Positions 33,100-41,451 of a DNA stretch of 64,000 bases are shown here, in pieces. How positions within the stretch are numbered: position 1 is the first letter of the stretch; the number at the start of each line of letters is the position of its first letter. Under the pieces are notes generated by a model, which had not been told where the DNA came from, ran no database searches, and was given only the letters and a program-made list of their open reading frames with translations. Source of the stretch: Chryseobacterium sp. POL2 (lineage in GTDB: Bacteria; Bacteroidota; Bacteroidia; Flavobacteriales; Weeksellaceae); NCBI RefSeq assembly GCF_011058315.1, contig NZ_CP049298.1, positions 682,001 through 746,000 on the forward strand. The letters are read 5' to 3'. The translations under genes were made by a program, and so were the position numbers.

Positions 33100-36000
33100 G
33101 AAGCAAAGACAACAACTGATCGGTATCTACAGGTTTTGAAATGTAATCTGAAGCACCTGCTTCGATGCATTTTTCGCGTTCGCCAATCATAGACTTTGCA
33201 GTAATGGCAATAATAGGAAGTCGCGCCAACGTGGGTTGTTTGCGAATTTCTCGAATGGTTTCGTAGCCGTCCATTTCGGGCATCATCATATCCATCAAAA
33301 TAACATCGATATCTGGATGTTCTTTAATTTGATGCAAAGCTTGCTTTCCGTCCATCGCCAAAACCACTTCCACTTTGTATTTTTCTAAAACTTTGGTCAA
33401 AGAGAAAATATTGCGAACATCGTCATCGGTAATCAATATTTTTTTACCACTCAAAACCTCTGTTAAAGAACCCAAAGTTGTACTTCTGGTTTCCTCATGA
33501 TTGTTTTTTTCTTCCACCAAATGTAAGAACAAACCAACTTCATCCAGAATTCTTTGATAAGAATGTGCCGTTTTTACAACAATAGAATCTGCATATTGTT
33601 TGATTTTCAATTCTTCAGATTTTGATAAATTTCTATCGATAAAAATGATAATCGGAAGATTTTCCAAACCTTCATGACTTTTGATGGATTCTATAATTGC
33701 ATATTCTTCGCCCCGTGAATGTTCCACATTCAGGATAACGCAGTCAAGATTTTGTTGAGTAAAAGCCTTCACGCAATTCTCCGCTGTATCTTCCACCGAA
33801 GAAGAGATATTAAAATTGCTCAGAAAATAAGATAATGCAGTAGCATGTCTGGCATTTTCTTCAACAATTAAAACTTTTTGCAAAGACTTACTCAAAGCAT
33901 CTTCAATCTTTTTGAAAACATCAGCCATTTGCTCAAGAGCTATTGGTTTACTAATAAAATCAATAGCACCTTTCATCAAACTTTCTTGTTTTACGTGCAG
34001 AGATGACATCATATGCACAGGAATATGCTTGGTCTGGAGGTTTGCTTTCAGTTCGTCCATGACTTGCCAACCATCTTTTACAGGAAGTTGCACATCTAAC
34101 AAAATCGCCAAAGGATGATAGTTAAGCGCTGCTTGAAGTGCATAATCCCCACGCACGATCGCAACGGCTTTATAATTTTGGGTATGCGCATATTTCACCA
34201 AAGCTTTCGCAAAATTAACGTCATCTTCAACAATAAGAATTACTTTATCATCTTTAAGAATGCGATCTCTATCATCGGGAATATCCTCTGGAATTCGTAA
34301 AATATCAACGGGCACAGGCAGCTCAACATCGTCATAAGCGATGATTTCTTTAATCTCCTGAATATCCTCCTGAATTGTTTCTATTAAATCTTGATCTCTA
34401 TTAACGTATTCTGTTTTTAAATTTGATGAAATGGGAATAACTAAACTAAACTCTGAACCTTCATTAACTTTGGACTGAAGTAGCAATTCGCCACCCAACA
34501 ATTTTGCAATTTCTCGACTGATAGAAAGTCCCAAACCAGTGCCTCCAAATTTTCGTCTTGTTGATCCATCAGCTTGTTGAAAAGCCTCAAAAATAATACG
34601 TTGTTTATCTTCTGGAATTCCGATTCCTGTATCTTTTACCGAGAAAATCACAAAATCTTGTTGAGCTGGATCTTTTCTAATATTAAGCCTAATATTTCCT
34701 TGCGCAGTGAATTTGAGTGCATTAGACATTAGATTTCTCAACACTTGGTCCAATCTCAAACGATCCGTTTCGATGCTTGTCTGAAGTTCTGGATCGATAT
34801 TGATAATGAAATCAATGTTTTTTTCCTGCATCAAAGGATTGAAAAGCTTTTGCAAATCTTTTACAACATCTTGTATAAAAACCTTTTGGTAATCCAAACT
34901 CATTTTTCCAGATTCAATTTTAGCCAAATCCAAAATCTCATCAATAAGCGTCAGCAAACTGCTCCCAGAACTTAAAATTACTTTTGCAGATTCTATTTGA
35001 TCTTCGTTAAGATTTTCGTCAGGATTTTCCGCCATCAGTCGCGAAAGCAACAATATAGAATTAAGCGGTGTACGCAATTCGTGCGACATATTCGCCAGGA
35101 ATTCCGATTTATACTTGGTGCTCAAAGCCAATTCTTCGGCCTTTTTTTGAATTTCGATATTGCGATCGGCAATCAAATGATTTTTTTCTTCAAGCAGTTT
35201 TGAGCGTTCTTCCAGTTCGGCATTGGTTTGCATCAATTCTTCTTGTTGTACGCGCAATTCTTCTTCAGAAGCTTGAAGCTTTTGCGTTTGCGCTTCAAGT
35301 TCGGTATTCAAATTTTCCAGTTCGGAATGCTGTACTTGCAATTCTTCCGACTGTGCTTGCGTTTCTTCCAAAAGTCGCTGCTCTTTTTCGCGACCTTGGG
35401 CGGCATTGATCGCTATACCAATAATTCGGCAACACTCAACATAAAAATTCACCAAATCGTCATTAAAATTTTCACCAGAATTTAGCTCAATAATTCCAAT
35501 GGCCTGGTTTCCCAACATAATCGGAACGTGCAAAATTCCATTAATTCTTAGTTGTGCGCTTACAAAACTTGCCACAACATCTTCTTCTTTAATATTATTG
35601 TATGCTTTGATTCTTTTTTGTAAAAATGACTGGCCTAAAATACCTTGTCCAGGCTCAAAAACAGTTTTCACATTATTTTCAAGTCCATAAGAGCTAAACA
35701 ATTTCAAAGCATTGTCGTCTAATAAATAAAGAGCGCCACTCGCGCAGTTTCCATATTCTACAAGATGATTTAAAGCGGAATGAGAAAGCTCCTTGATGGA
35801 TTTGTTTCCAACTAAAAATTCATTCAAACTCGCCAAGCCTTTTTGATTCCAATCGCTTTTGTTGATTTTATTAAAAGACTTTTGTAAAGATTCTGTCATA
35901 TGATTCAGCGATTCTACCAAAACGCCCAAATCATCCTCTTCCTCCGCAATGGCACGTTGGCTGTAATCACCTTTTGCTACGCGGTTTGCAACTTGCTGAA

Positions 36001-36685
36001 TGGCATTAACACGATTGGTCATCATCTTATCTTTAGCCAAAAGTTTTCTTTCCAAAATATCTCTCCTACGAATGTCGTTCCGCAATCTAAAATATAAATA
36101 TGAGGTGATGACAATAGCGGCAAGCCCGGAAAATAAAAGAAAAAAGTTTGTAATTTCTGACGATTTTTTGAGCTCTGCGTTTTTTAAATCCAGTTGATTT
36201 TCCTCAAAATTTACAAAATCATCAACCAATTTTCTGGTTTTATCCATCGAAGTTTTGCTTTTCAGCATTTCGGATTGGGAGATATCTTCGCCTTTTCTTT
36301 TTTTATCGATCAAATATTCTAAAACTGCGCTTCTCTCGTTAACCAATTTTTCAAGCTCGTTAGCTCTCTCTTTTTGAATTTTATTTTCAAAACTTAAATT
36401 TTTAAGATTGGCAATAGCTTTTGGATATTCTGCCATCCCTCTCTCAAAAGGCTCCAGATAAGCTTCTTGTCCCGAAAGTTGGAAGCCTCTGTTCCCTGTT
36501 TCAGCATCCAAAAGTGCAAACAAAACATCTTTTGCCGCAGTAATAGACCGTCGAGATTGGGATCTGTTTTCGCGGAATTCGACTTGTTTTTGAATGCTGA
36601 AATACGAGATTATTAAGCTCGCAAACAGCATAAATAATGACATACCGATTCCAAATTGTAGATTTCTTATAATTTTTTTTGCCAT
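33077..36685 (-). CDS. hybrid sensor histidine kinase, CHASE3-HAMP-GAF-HK-REC3
   Basis: A 1202-residue kinase: membrane helix 10-30, CHASE3 sensor about 38-180 (LLDAETGNRGFQLSG), second helix 181-199, HAMP about 200-270, GAF about 285-430, a Glu/Gln-rich coiled coil 432-525, HisKA with H535 (MSHELRTP), ATPase with N655 and DTGIGI plus GGTGLGL, then three receivers. REC1 (phospho-D864) and REC3 (D1132) look intact. REC2 has VEEN in place of the DD pocket and N986 at the acceptor position, so it is degenerate. It senses an unknown extracytoplasmic signal and is followed by the truncated receiver and cheR. Confidence 0.93.
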   Translation of the reverse strand: MAKKIIRNLQFGIGMSLFMLFASLIISYFSIQKQVEFRENRSQSRRSITAAKDVLFALLDAETGNRGFQLSGQEAYLEPFERGMAEYPKAIANLKNLSFENKIQKERANELEKLVNERSAVLEYLIDKKRKGEDISQSEMLKSKTSMDKTRKLVDDFVNFEENQLDLKNAELKKSSEITNFFLLFSGLAAIVITSYLYFRLRNDIRRRDILERKLLAKDKMMTNRVNAIQQVANRVAKGDYSQRAIAEEEDDLGVLVESLNHMTESLQKSFNKINKSDWNQKGLASLNEFLVGNKSIKELSHSALNHLVEYGNCASGALYLLDDNALKLFSSYGLENNVKTVFEPGQGILGQSFLQKRIKAYNNIKEEDVVASFVSAQLRINGILHVPIMLGNQAIGIIELNSGENFNDDLVNFYVECCRIIGIAINAAQGREKEQRLLEETQAQSEELQVQHSELENLNTELEAQTQKLQASEEELRVQQEELMQTNAELEERSKLLEEKNHLIADRNIEIQKKAEELALSTKYKSEFLANMSHELRTPLNSILLLSRLMAENPDENLNEDQIESAKVILSSGSSLLTLIDEILDLAKIESGKMSLDYQKVFIQDVVKDLQKLFNPLMQEKNIDFIINIDPELQTSIETDRLRLDQVLRNLMSNALKFTAQGNIRLNIRKDPAQQDFVIFSVKDTGIGIPEDKQRIIFEAFQQADGSTRRKFGGTGLGLSISREIAKLLGGELLLQSKVNEGSEFSLVIPISSNLKTEYVNRDQDLIETIQEDIQEIKEIIAYDDVELPVPVDILRIPEDIPDDRDRILKDDKVILIVEDDVNFAKALVKYAHTQNYKAVAIVRGDYALQAALNYHPLAILLDVQLPVKDGWQVMDELKANLQTKHIPVHMMSSLHVKQESLMKGAIDFISKPIALEQMADVFKKIEDALSKSLQKVLIVEENARHATALSYFLSNFNISSSVEDTAENCVKAFTQQNLDCVILNVEHSRGEEYAIIESIKSHEGLENLPIIIFIDRNLSKSEELKIKQYADSIVVKTAHSYQRILDEVGLFLHLVEEKNNHEETRSTTLGSLTEVLSGKKILITDDDVRNIFSLTKVLEKYKVEVVLAMDGKQALHQIKEHPDIDVILMDMMMPEMDGYETIREIRKQPTLARLPIIAITAKSMIGEREKCIEAGASDYISKPVDTDQLLSLLRVWMYES

Positions 36686-36688
36686 ATA

Positions 36689-38158
36689 TTATACTCTTGG
36701 TAAGGTGAAATAAAATGTAGATCCTTCATTAATAACGCTAGATAAACCTATGCTTCCGCCATGCTGAACAATAATTTCTGCACAGATGTAAAGTCCAATT
36801 CCCATGCCTTGAAACTGTAATGATGATTCTTCAACACGATAAAACTTATCAAAAACAGAAGCTTGTTTGTATTCTGGAATTCCGATTCCGAAGTCCGTAA
36901 CGCTTATTTTAACATCTTGCTCATCAACAGAAGTGGTCACAATAACCTTGTTGTTTTCTGGGGAATATTTTATCGCATTTGTAAGAAAATTAATTAAAAC
37001 CTGTTCTACTCTTATGCTATCGAATTGCATGAGAAAATCAGGTTTTTGTCCGTGTCTTTCTATTTTAATACTATTTTCATCATGGGTATGCAGAATGGTT
37101 TCCAAAGCATTTTGGATGACTTCTTCCAAATTGTTGGTTTGTAGGTTCATTTTTAGCTTTCCATGTTCGATTTTTGAAATATCTAACAAATCGGTGATGA
37201 GATTATTCAACTTATCGATTTGATGTTGAACTTTTGCAACATAGCCTGCTTCTGGACTAGATTTATCGAGTTTCAGTTTCCGTTCTAAAAGCTGAACATA
37301 AGCTTTGATACTTGTGAGTGGTGTTTTCAACTCGTGGCTGGCAATACTAAGAAATTCGTCTTTTTCCTGTTCTACCCTTTTCTGATCGTTGATATCTGTA
37401 AAAGTCCCTACCCAATTTTTGATTTTCTTATTTACTAAAATTGGTGACATTCTCAAAAGATGGTAACGAAATTCGCCTGTTTCAACATTTTTAATTCTAA
37501 CTTCTAAGGCGATAATTTCAAGATTATCTTTTTGTTTGCGGTATTCTTCTACCAAAACACTATCATCTGGATGAATGTCTGGGAAATGTTTTTCGGACTT
37601 AGAATATTGAAACCAACGGCCATTTACGAATTCTATTTCGCCTACTTGATTAAGTGTAAAAGCGATTTGCGGCAGCGCTTCCAGCATTTGTTGAAAATGA
37701 TCCAACTGCGACTTCATGACTACTTGTGTTTCGCGGCGACCTTTAACTTCTAGTTCTAAATTTTGTTGCGATTTTTTCAGTTTGCGGTTTTGTTCCTGAA
37801 TATTGTAATAGGTTTCCACTTTCAACAACAAAATATCTGGATCGATAGGTTTGGTAACATAGTCGATTCCGCCAGACGCGTAACCCTTTGTAATAAAGCG
37901 TTTCTCAGTATTAACAGCCGATAAAAAGATGATGGGAATATCTTTGGTTTTACTGTAATCTGCAAGCGTTTCGGCCACTTCGAAACCGTCCATATCTGGC
38001 ATTTGCACATCAAGAATAATCAAAGCATAATTATTTCTCAAAGCTTTTGACAAGGCTTGTTCACCAGAATTTGCTGTATCTACAGGGAAATTCTGAGATT
38101 GTAGTAATTTTTTTAAGGAAAATATATTGGACTGATTATCGTCTACAATTAAAATCAT
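36689..38158 (-). CDS. histidine kinase with N-terminal receiver, REC-PAS-HK
   Basis: A 489-residue soluble kinase. ATG at 38158 begins directly at the receiver (MILIVDDNQ); the upstream 16 codons are unlikely to be used. The order is receiver with phospho-D50 (IILDVQMPDMDG), a short coiled coil, a PAS domain (about 160-265), HisKA with H275 (ASHELKTPLTS) and an ATPase domain ending FYFTLPRV. It lies 3 bases before the hybrid kinase and is first in the signalling operon. Phosphate input from another kinase could gate this one. Confidence 0.92.
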   Translation of the reverse strand: MILIVDDNQSNIFSLKKLLQSQNFPVDTANSGEQALSKALRNNYALIILDVQMPDMDGFEVAETLADYSKTKDIPIIFLSAVNTEKRFITKGYASGGIDYVTKPIDPDILLLKVETYYNIQEQNRKLKKSQQNLELEVKGRRETQVVMKSQLDHFQQMLEALPQIAFTLNQVGEIEFVNGRWFQYSKSEKHFPDIHPDDSVLVEEYRKQKDNLEIIALEVRIKNVETGEFRYHLLRMSPILVNKKIKNWVGTFTDINDQKRVEQEKDEFLSIASHELKTPLTSIKAYVQLLERKLKLDKSSPEAGYVAKVQHQIDKLNNLITDLLDISKIEHGKLKMNLQTNNLEEVIQNALETILHTHDENSIKIERHGQKPDFLMQFDSIRVEQVLINFLTNAIKYSPENNKVIVTTSVDEQDVKISVTDFGIGIPEYKQASVFDKFYRVEESSLQFQGMGIGLYICAEIIVQHGGSIGLSSVINEGSTFYFTLPRV

Positions 38159-38280
38159 AAAAATAAGCTTAGTGATTTTTCGGTTTTTACCGATATTAAT
38201 ATTCAAAAATAATTAGAAAATTATTAAGATGAGTGATTTGGAGATATTATATTTGCTTTTTTACTAAACTATAAATTTAT

Positions 38281-39492
38281 ATGAAAAAAATTACTGTTTT
38301 AGCATCATTTCTTGTAACAATAATGATGTCTGCACAAATAACATTTGAAAAAGCTTATTTTATTAATAAATCTGGAAAACGTGTAGAATGTTTCATTAAA
38401 GATTATGACTGGCGATCCAACCCTACGAGTTTTGAATACAAATTATCTGAAAATGATCCTGTGAAATACGGAAAAATATCGGATGTAAGCATGTTTGAGA
38501 TTTATAACAAAGCAAAATTTGTTTCGGAAAAAGTCCAAATAGACCAATCTTCATCAAACCTCAATTCGCTAAGCCCTCAGCGCGAGCCAATATATACTGA
38601 GGAAGAATTGTTTTTGAAAGAAATTGTTGATGGCAAAGCGGATCTTTACCAATATGTAGATGGTACGCTAGAACGTTATTTCTACAGATTAGACGATAAC
38701 AAGCCTGTACAGTTAATACATAAAGCTTTCGATTATGCGAATGATCAAGTTGGGTATAACAACGACTACAAAATCCAATTAAAAAAAGATCTGAATTGTG
38801 CCAGCATCAGTTCCTCAAATATAGAAAATGCAAAGTATAGGTTGTTTGATTTGAAAAGAATCTTCACCAACTATAATACTTGTATCAATCCTAATTTTAA
38901 ACAAGACATAAAAGAACAAACAAAATTTGATTTTAATTTATCTATAAGACCAAGAATTAATTCGGCTTCGATGAAGCTTTCCAATGCATTTGACTCTGAG
39001 TCTTATAGCCTTGGAAATGCAATGTCTATTAGCGGAGGTGTTGAGTTTGAATTTATAATGCCGTTCAATCGTGGAAAATGGGCACTAACTCTTGAGCCAA
39101 ATTATCAACAATACAAAGGTGATGCTACGTTGACGGTGCCATATCAGGAGAATCGTACGAAACATACAAAAGCAGATTTCAAATCCATCGAAATTCCGAT
39201 AGGTGTAAGACATTACATATTTTTGAATTCTGATTCGAAATTATTTTTAAACGTTAACTATTCTTTTAATATTCCTATGGATTCTAAAGCAAATTACGGT
39301 AGAGATGGACAACATTATTACGATATAAAATTAGAAGTCAACCCAGCCTTTGGATTTGGAGCTGGCTATACTTTCAAAAATAAATATACAGCTGAGGCAA
39401 GATATAGCACAAAAAAAATAAAAACAGATACCAACTCTTGGACTGGCACCTATGACCTTTTCTCAATTATCTTAGGTTATAATATTTTTTAA
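38281..39492 (+). CDS. probable outer membrane beta-barrel protein
   Basis: A 403-residue protein with a signal peptide (1-18), a periplasmic N-terminal region of about 190 residues (FINKSGKRVECFIKDYDW, LYQYVDGTLERYFYR) and a C-terminal region of alternating strands ending YDLFSIILGYNIF, the usual shape of an 8-stranded outer membrane barrel with terminal aromatic residue. Flavobacterial genomes hold many such proteins of unknown function. A TATATTTG -7 box at 38248-38255 stands 25 bases before the ATG. Confidence 0.75.
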   Translation: MKKITVLASFLVTIMMSAQITFEKAYFINKSGKRVECFIKDYDWRSNPTSFEYKLSENDPVKYGKISDVSMFEIYNKAKFVSEKVQIDQSSSNLNSLSPQREPIYTEEELFLKEIVDGKADLYQYVDGTLERYFYRLDDNKPVQLIHKAFDYANDQVGYNNDYKIQLKKDLNCASISSSNIENAKYRLFDLKRIFTNYNTCINPNFKQDIKEQTKFDFNLSIRPRINSASMKLSNAFDSESYSLGNAMSISGGVEFEFIMPFNRGKWALTLEPNYQQYKGDATLTVPYQENRTKHTKADFKSIEIPIGVRHYIFLNSDSKLFLNVNYSFNIPMDSKANYGRDGQHYYDIKLEVNPAFGFGAGYTFKNKYTAEARYSTKKIKTDTNSWTGTYDLFSIILGYNIF

Positions 39493-39608
39493 AATAAAAA
39501 ACCTTGTTAAATGCAATGTTTCTTTTAAGGTAACTTTAAATTAATTTTCAAAAATTGGTTATTTATTAATAATTATTATACTTTTAATAAAAATATTAAC
39601 ACAAAATA

Positions 39609-40235
39609 ATGAAAAAAACAATCTCTATAACATTGCTTTTAATGCTATCGTTTTTCTCTGCTCAGAAGACAAAATTCTACACGTTTGACAAAGAAATTAT
39701 TTACACTTTTGAGGCTTTAGCCAAAAAAACAGATACTTCTATTTTCATAAATTCGGATGACGATTCTTATTTCTTAAGAGTTTATTCAGGAATAGCAGGT
39801 TCCACAGCAAAAATTTTCGATTGGAAAAATAAACAAATTCATATTTTTAATCTTAGCAAAAATCCAAAAAAAGGAGAAAATTATTATGATTTTCATTTTA
39901 ACAAGACCACTAACTTATCTGCTAGTTCTACAATAAAAAAAGACAAAATTTCTATTGAAGATTTGTCTAATGAGAATAATAAAAAAATTGTTATTTACAC
40001 TTCAAAACGCAAAAAAAGAATTGACAGAGAAGTAACTTTTTCTACAGTAACTTCTGATAAAAACTTATTTTTCGCATTTCGTTACATAGCACTTCATCCC
40101 TATGAGCAAGCAACCAATATTGACATAAACGATAAGGCGATTGTAGAAAAGGCGATTGTTAAAAATGCTAAACTCCTCTGCAATTATAAATTGAAAACAA
40201 TTAATCCCGTTTCATTAGATCTAAAAACAAATTAA
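39609..40235 (+). CDS. secreted protein of unknown function
   Basis: A 208-residue protein with a signal peptide (MKKTISITLLLMLSFFSAQ). The mature part is Lys/Asn/Asp-rich and beta-strand-like (IFINSDDDSYFLRVYSG, KIVIYTSKRKKRIDRE). No known family is recognised. It stands alone between AT-rich gaps of 116 and 641 bases, and a possible terminator lies 160 bases downstream. Confidence 0.68.
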   Translation: MKKTISITLLLMLSFFSAQKTKFYTFDKEIIYTFEALAKKTDTSIFINSDDDSYFLRVYSGIAGSTAKIFDWKNKQIHIFNLSKNPKKGENYYDFHFNKTTNLSASSTIKKDKISIEDLSNENNKKIVIYTSKRKKRIDREVTFSTVTSDKNLFFAFRYIALHPYEQATNIDINDKAIVEKAIVKNAKLLCNYKLKTINPVSLDLKTN

Positions 40236-40394
40236 AATTTCGCAATAAAATATCTTTACAAGAATCAAAATCATATTTTCCTTAATTGTAAAACAAATTC
40301 CATTTTACGGTTTACCGTATTTTAGAATAACAATTTTTTTTAGTTTTGAAAAATAAGTTTTTGAAACTTATAACCAAACTTTATATTGTATTGT

Positions 40395-40432
40395 AAAAAG
40401 GCTTCTACTAATTGATAGTAAAAGCCTTTTTT
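40395..40432 (+). terminator. intrinsic terminator-like hairpin
   Basis: AAAAAGGCTT-C-TACTA pairs with TAGTA-A-AAGCCTTTTT with one mismatch, then T residues. It probably ends the transcript of the 39609 gene, 160 bases upstream, or of a short unannotated RNA in between. Confidence 0.7.
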
Positions 40433-40763
40433 ATTTTACTTTTGAAAAGGATTTTTTATTAAAGTTATACACTTTTTTATTTTTAGATCACTTTAAAAAA
40501 CAGCGATTTTTATAAGAAATGTCTATCAAATTTCATAAGGCATTTAAAGCAATTACAAAACCAAACTGCAAAACCAAAATGCAAAATAAAACTTTAAATA
40601 ATCCTTTTAAAATATTGATAATCAATTATATAAACAGTAAAACATTAATTATAAATTCAATAATAAGTATTTCAAAGCTTTCTCCTATTCTCAACATGGA
40701 ATTTCTGAGTTTTTAATATATTTTATCAATCGATTTTTAATTTAATTCCTAAAAATCTTTCGC

Positions 40764-40789
40764 TTGTTATCGGAAAAAACTTAACTTTG
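40764..40789 (+). promoter_or_regulatory. candidate slyD promoter
   Basis: TAACTTTG (40782-40789) matches TAnnTTTG exactly; the nearest TTG (40764-40766) is 15 bases upstream, a little close. The start codon is 87 bases downstream. Confidence 0.45.
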
Positions 40790-40876
40790 CCTTTAATAAA
40801 AATTAAGCAAAAAACGCTTAGTTTCATCTTTTTAAAATAATCAACGGAGTCTATTTGATTCCTTAAAACAAACAAC

Positions 40877-41377
40877 ATGGCAGTAGAAAAAAACAACGTC
40901 GTAGCATTGACTTACACGCTTTATTCAGTTGAAGAAAACGGCGAAAAATTATTAGTAGAATCTACCACTGCAGAGCAACCACTTACCTATTTGCATGGTG
41001 TGGGAATGATGCTTCCAAAATTCGAAGCAGAAGTAGAAGGTCTTAATGCTGGTGATACAAAATCTTTTATTTTAACTCCTGAAGATGCTTATGGACAACG
41101 TACAGAAGATGCCATTGCGCAACTTCCTATCGATATGTTCAAAGAGTCTGGTGTGCCGCCAGTTGACGCAATTCTTCCTTTGCAAGATAACCAAGGTAAT
41201 CACTTCAATGCGATTGTTAAAGAAGTAACGTCTGACGTTGTGGTTGCTGATCTTAACCACCCAATGGCGGGGAAAACACTTAACTTCGAAGTTGAAGTTT
41301 TACAAGCGCGTCCTGCAACTGAGGAAGAACTTTCTCACGGTCATGCACACGGTATCGACGGTACAGAAGGTCACTAA
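40877..41377 (+). CDS. slyD: FKBP-type peptidyl-prolyl isomerase, SlyD family
   Basis: A 166-residue cytoplasmic isomerase/chaperone. The FKBP core is split by an insert-in-flap domain, as in SlyD: HGVGMMLPKFEAEVEGLNAG and ILTPEDAYGQR, then the insert, then DLNHPMAGKTLNFEVEV. The tail has five histidines (HGHAHGIDGTEGH), consistent with SlyD metal binding although shorter than in E. coli. It catalyses prolyl isomerisation in folding proteins. It has its own promoter and terminator. Confidence 0.9.
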   Translation: MAVEKNNVVALTYTLYSVEENGEKLLVESTTAEQPLTYLHGVGMMLPKFEAEVEGLNAGDTKSFILTPEDAYGQRTEDAIAQLPIDMFKESGVPPVDAILPLQDNQGNHFNAIVKEVTSDVVVADLNHPMAGKTLNFEVEVLQARPATEEELSHGHAHGIDGTEGH

Positions 41378-41393
41378 TCCTTTTAAAATATAT

Positions 41394-41434
41394 AAAAATA
41401 GGCTGTCTCACTTTTGAAACAGCCTATTTTTTTA
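41394..41434. terminator. bidirectional terminator
   Basis: AAAAATAGGCTGT (41394-41406) pairs with ACAGCCTATTTTT around a short loop. It separates the convergent slyD (+) and P-type ATPase (-) genes. Confidence 0.88.
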
Positions 41435-41451
41435 TTAAATTTTCCTGGAAA

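Larger units (their letters stand above)
40236..40876 (+). other. 641-base AT-rich gap with hairpins, no gene
   Basis: It contains a small inverted repeat TACGGT-TT-ACCGTA (40306-40319), another with 8-base arms ATAAGTTT/AAACTTAT (40353-40371), a terminator at 40395-40432 and a promoter just before slyD. A 65-codon frame at 40519-40716 is rich in Lys, Asn and Ile as expected from random AT-rich DNA, and I do not accept it. Confidence 0.5.

Noticed and set aside
40519..40716. 65-codon plus-strand frame in the gap before slyD
   Set aside because: Composition is Lys/Asn/Ile-rich as expected from random AT-rich DNA, no leader or domain, and it lies between a terminator and the slyD promoter.
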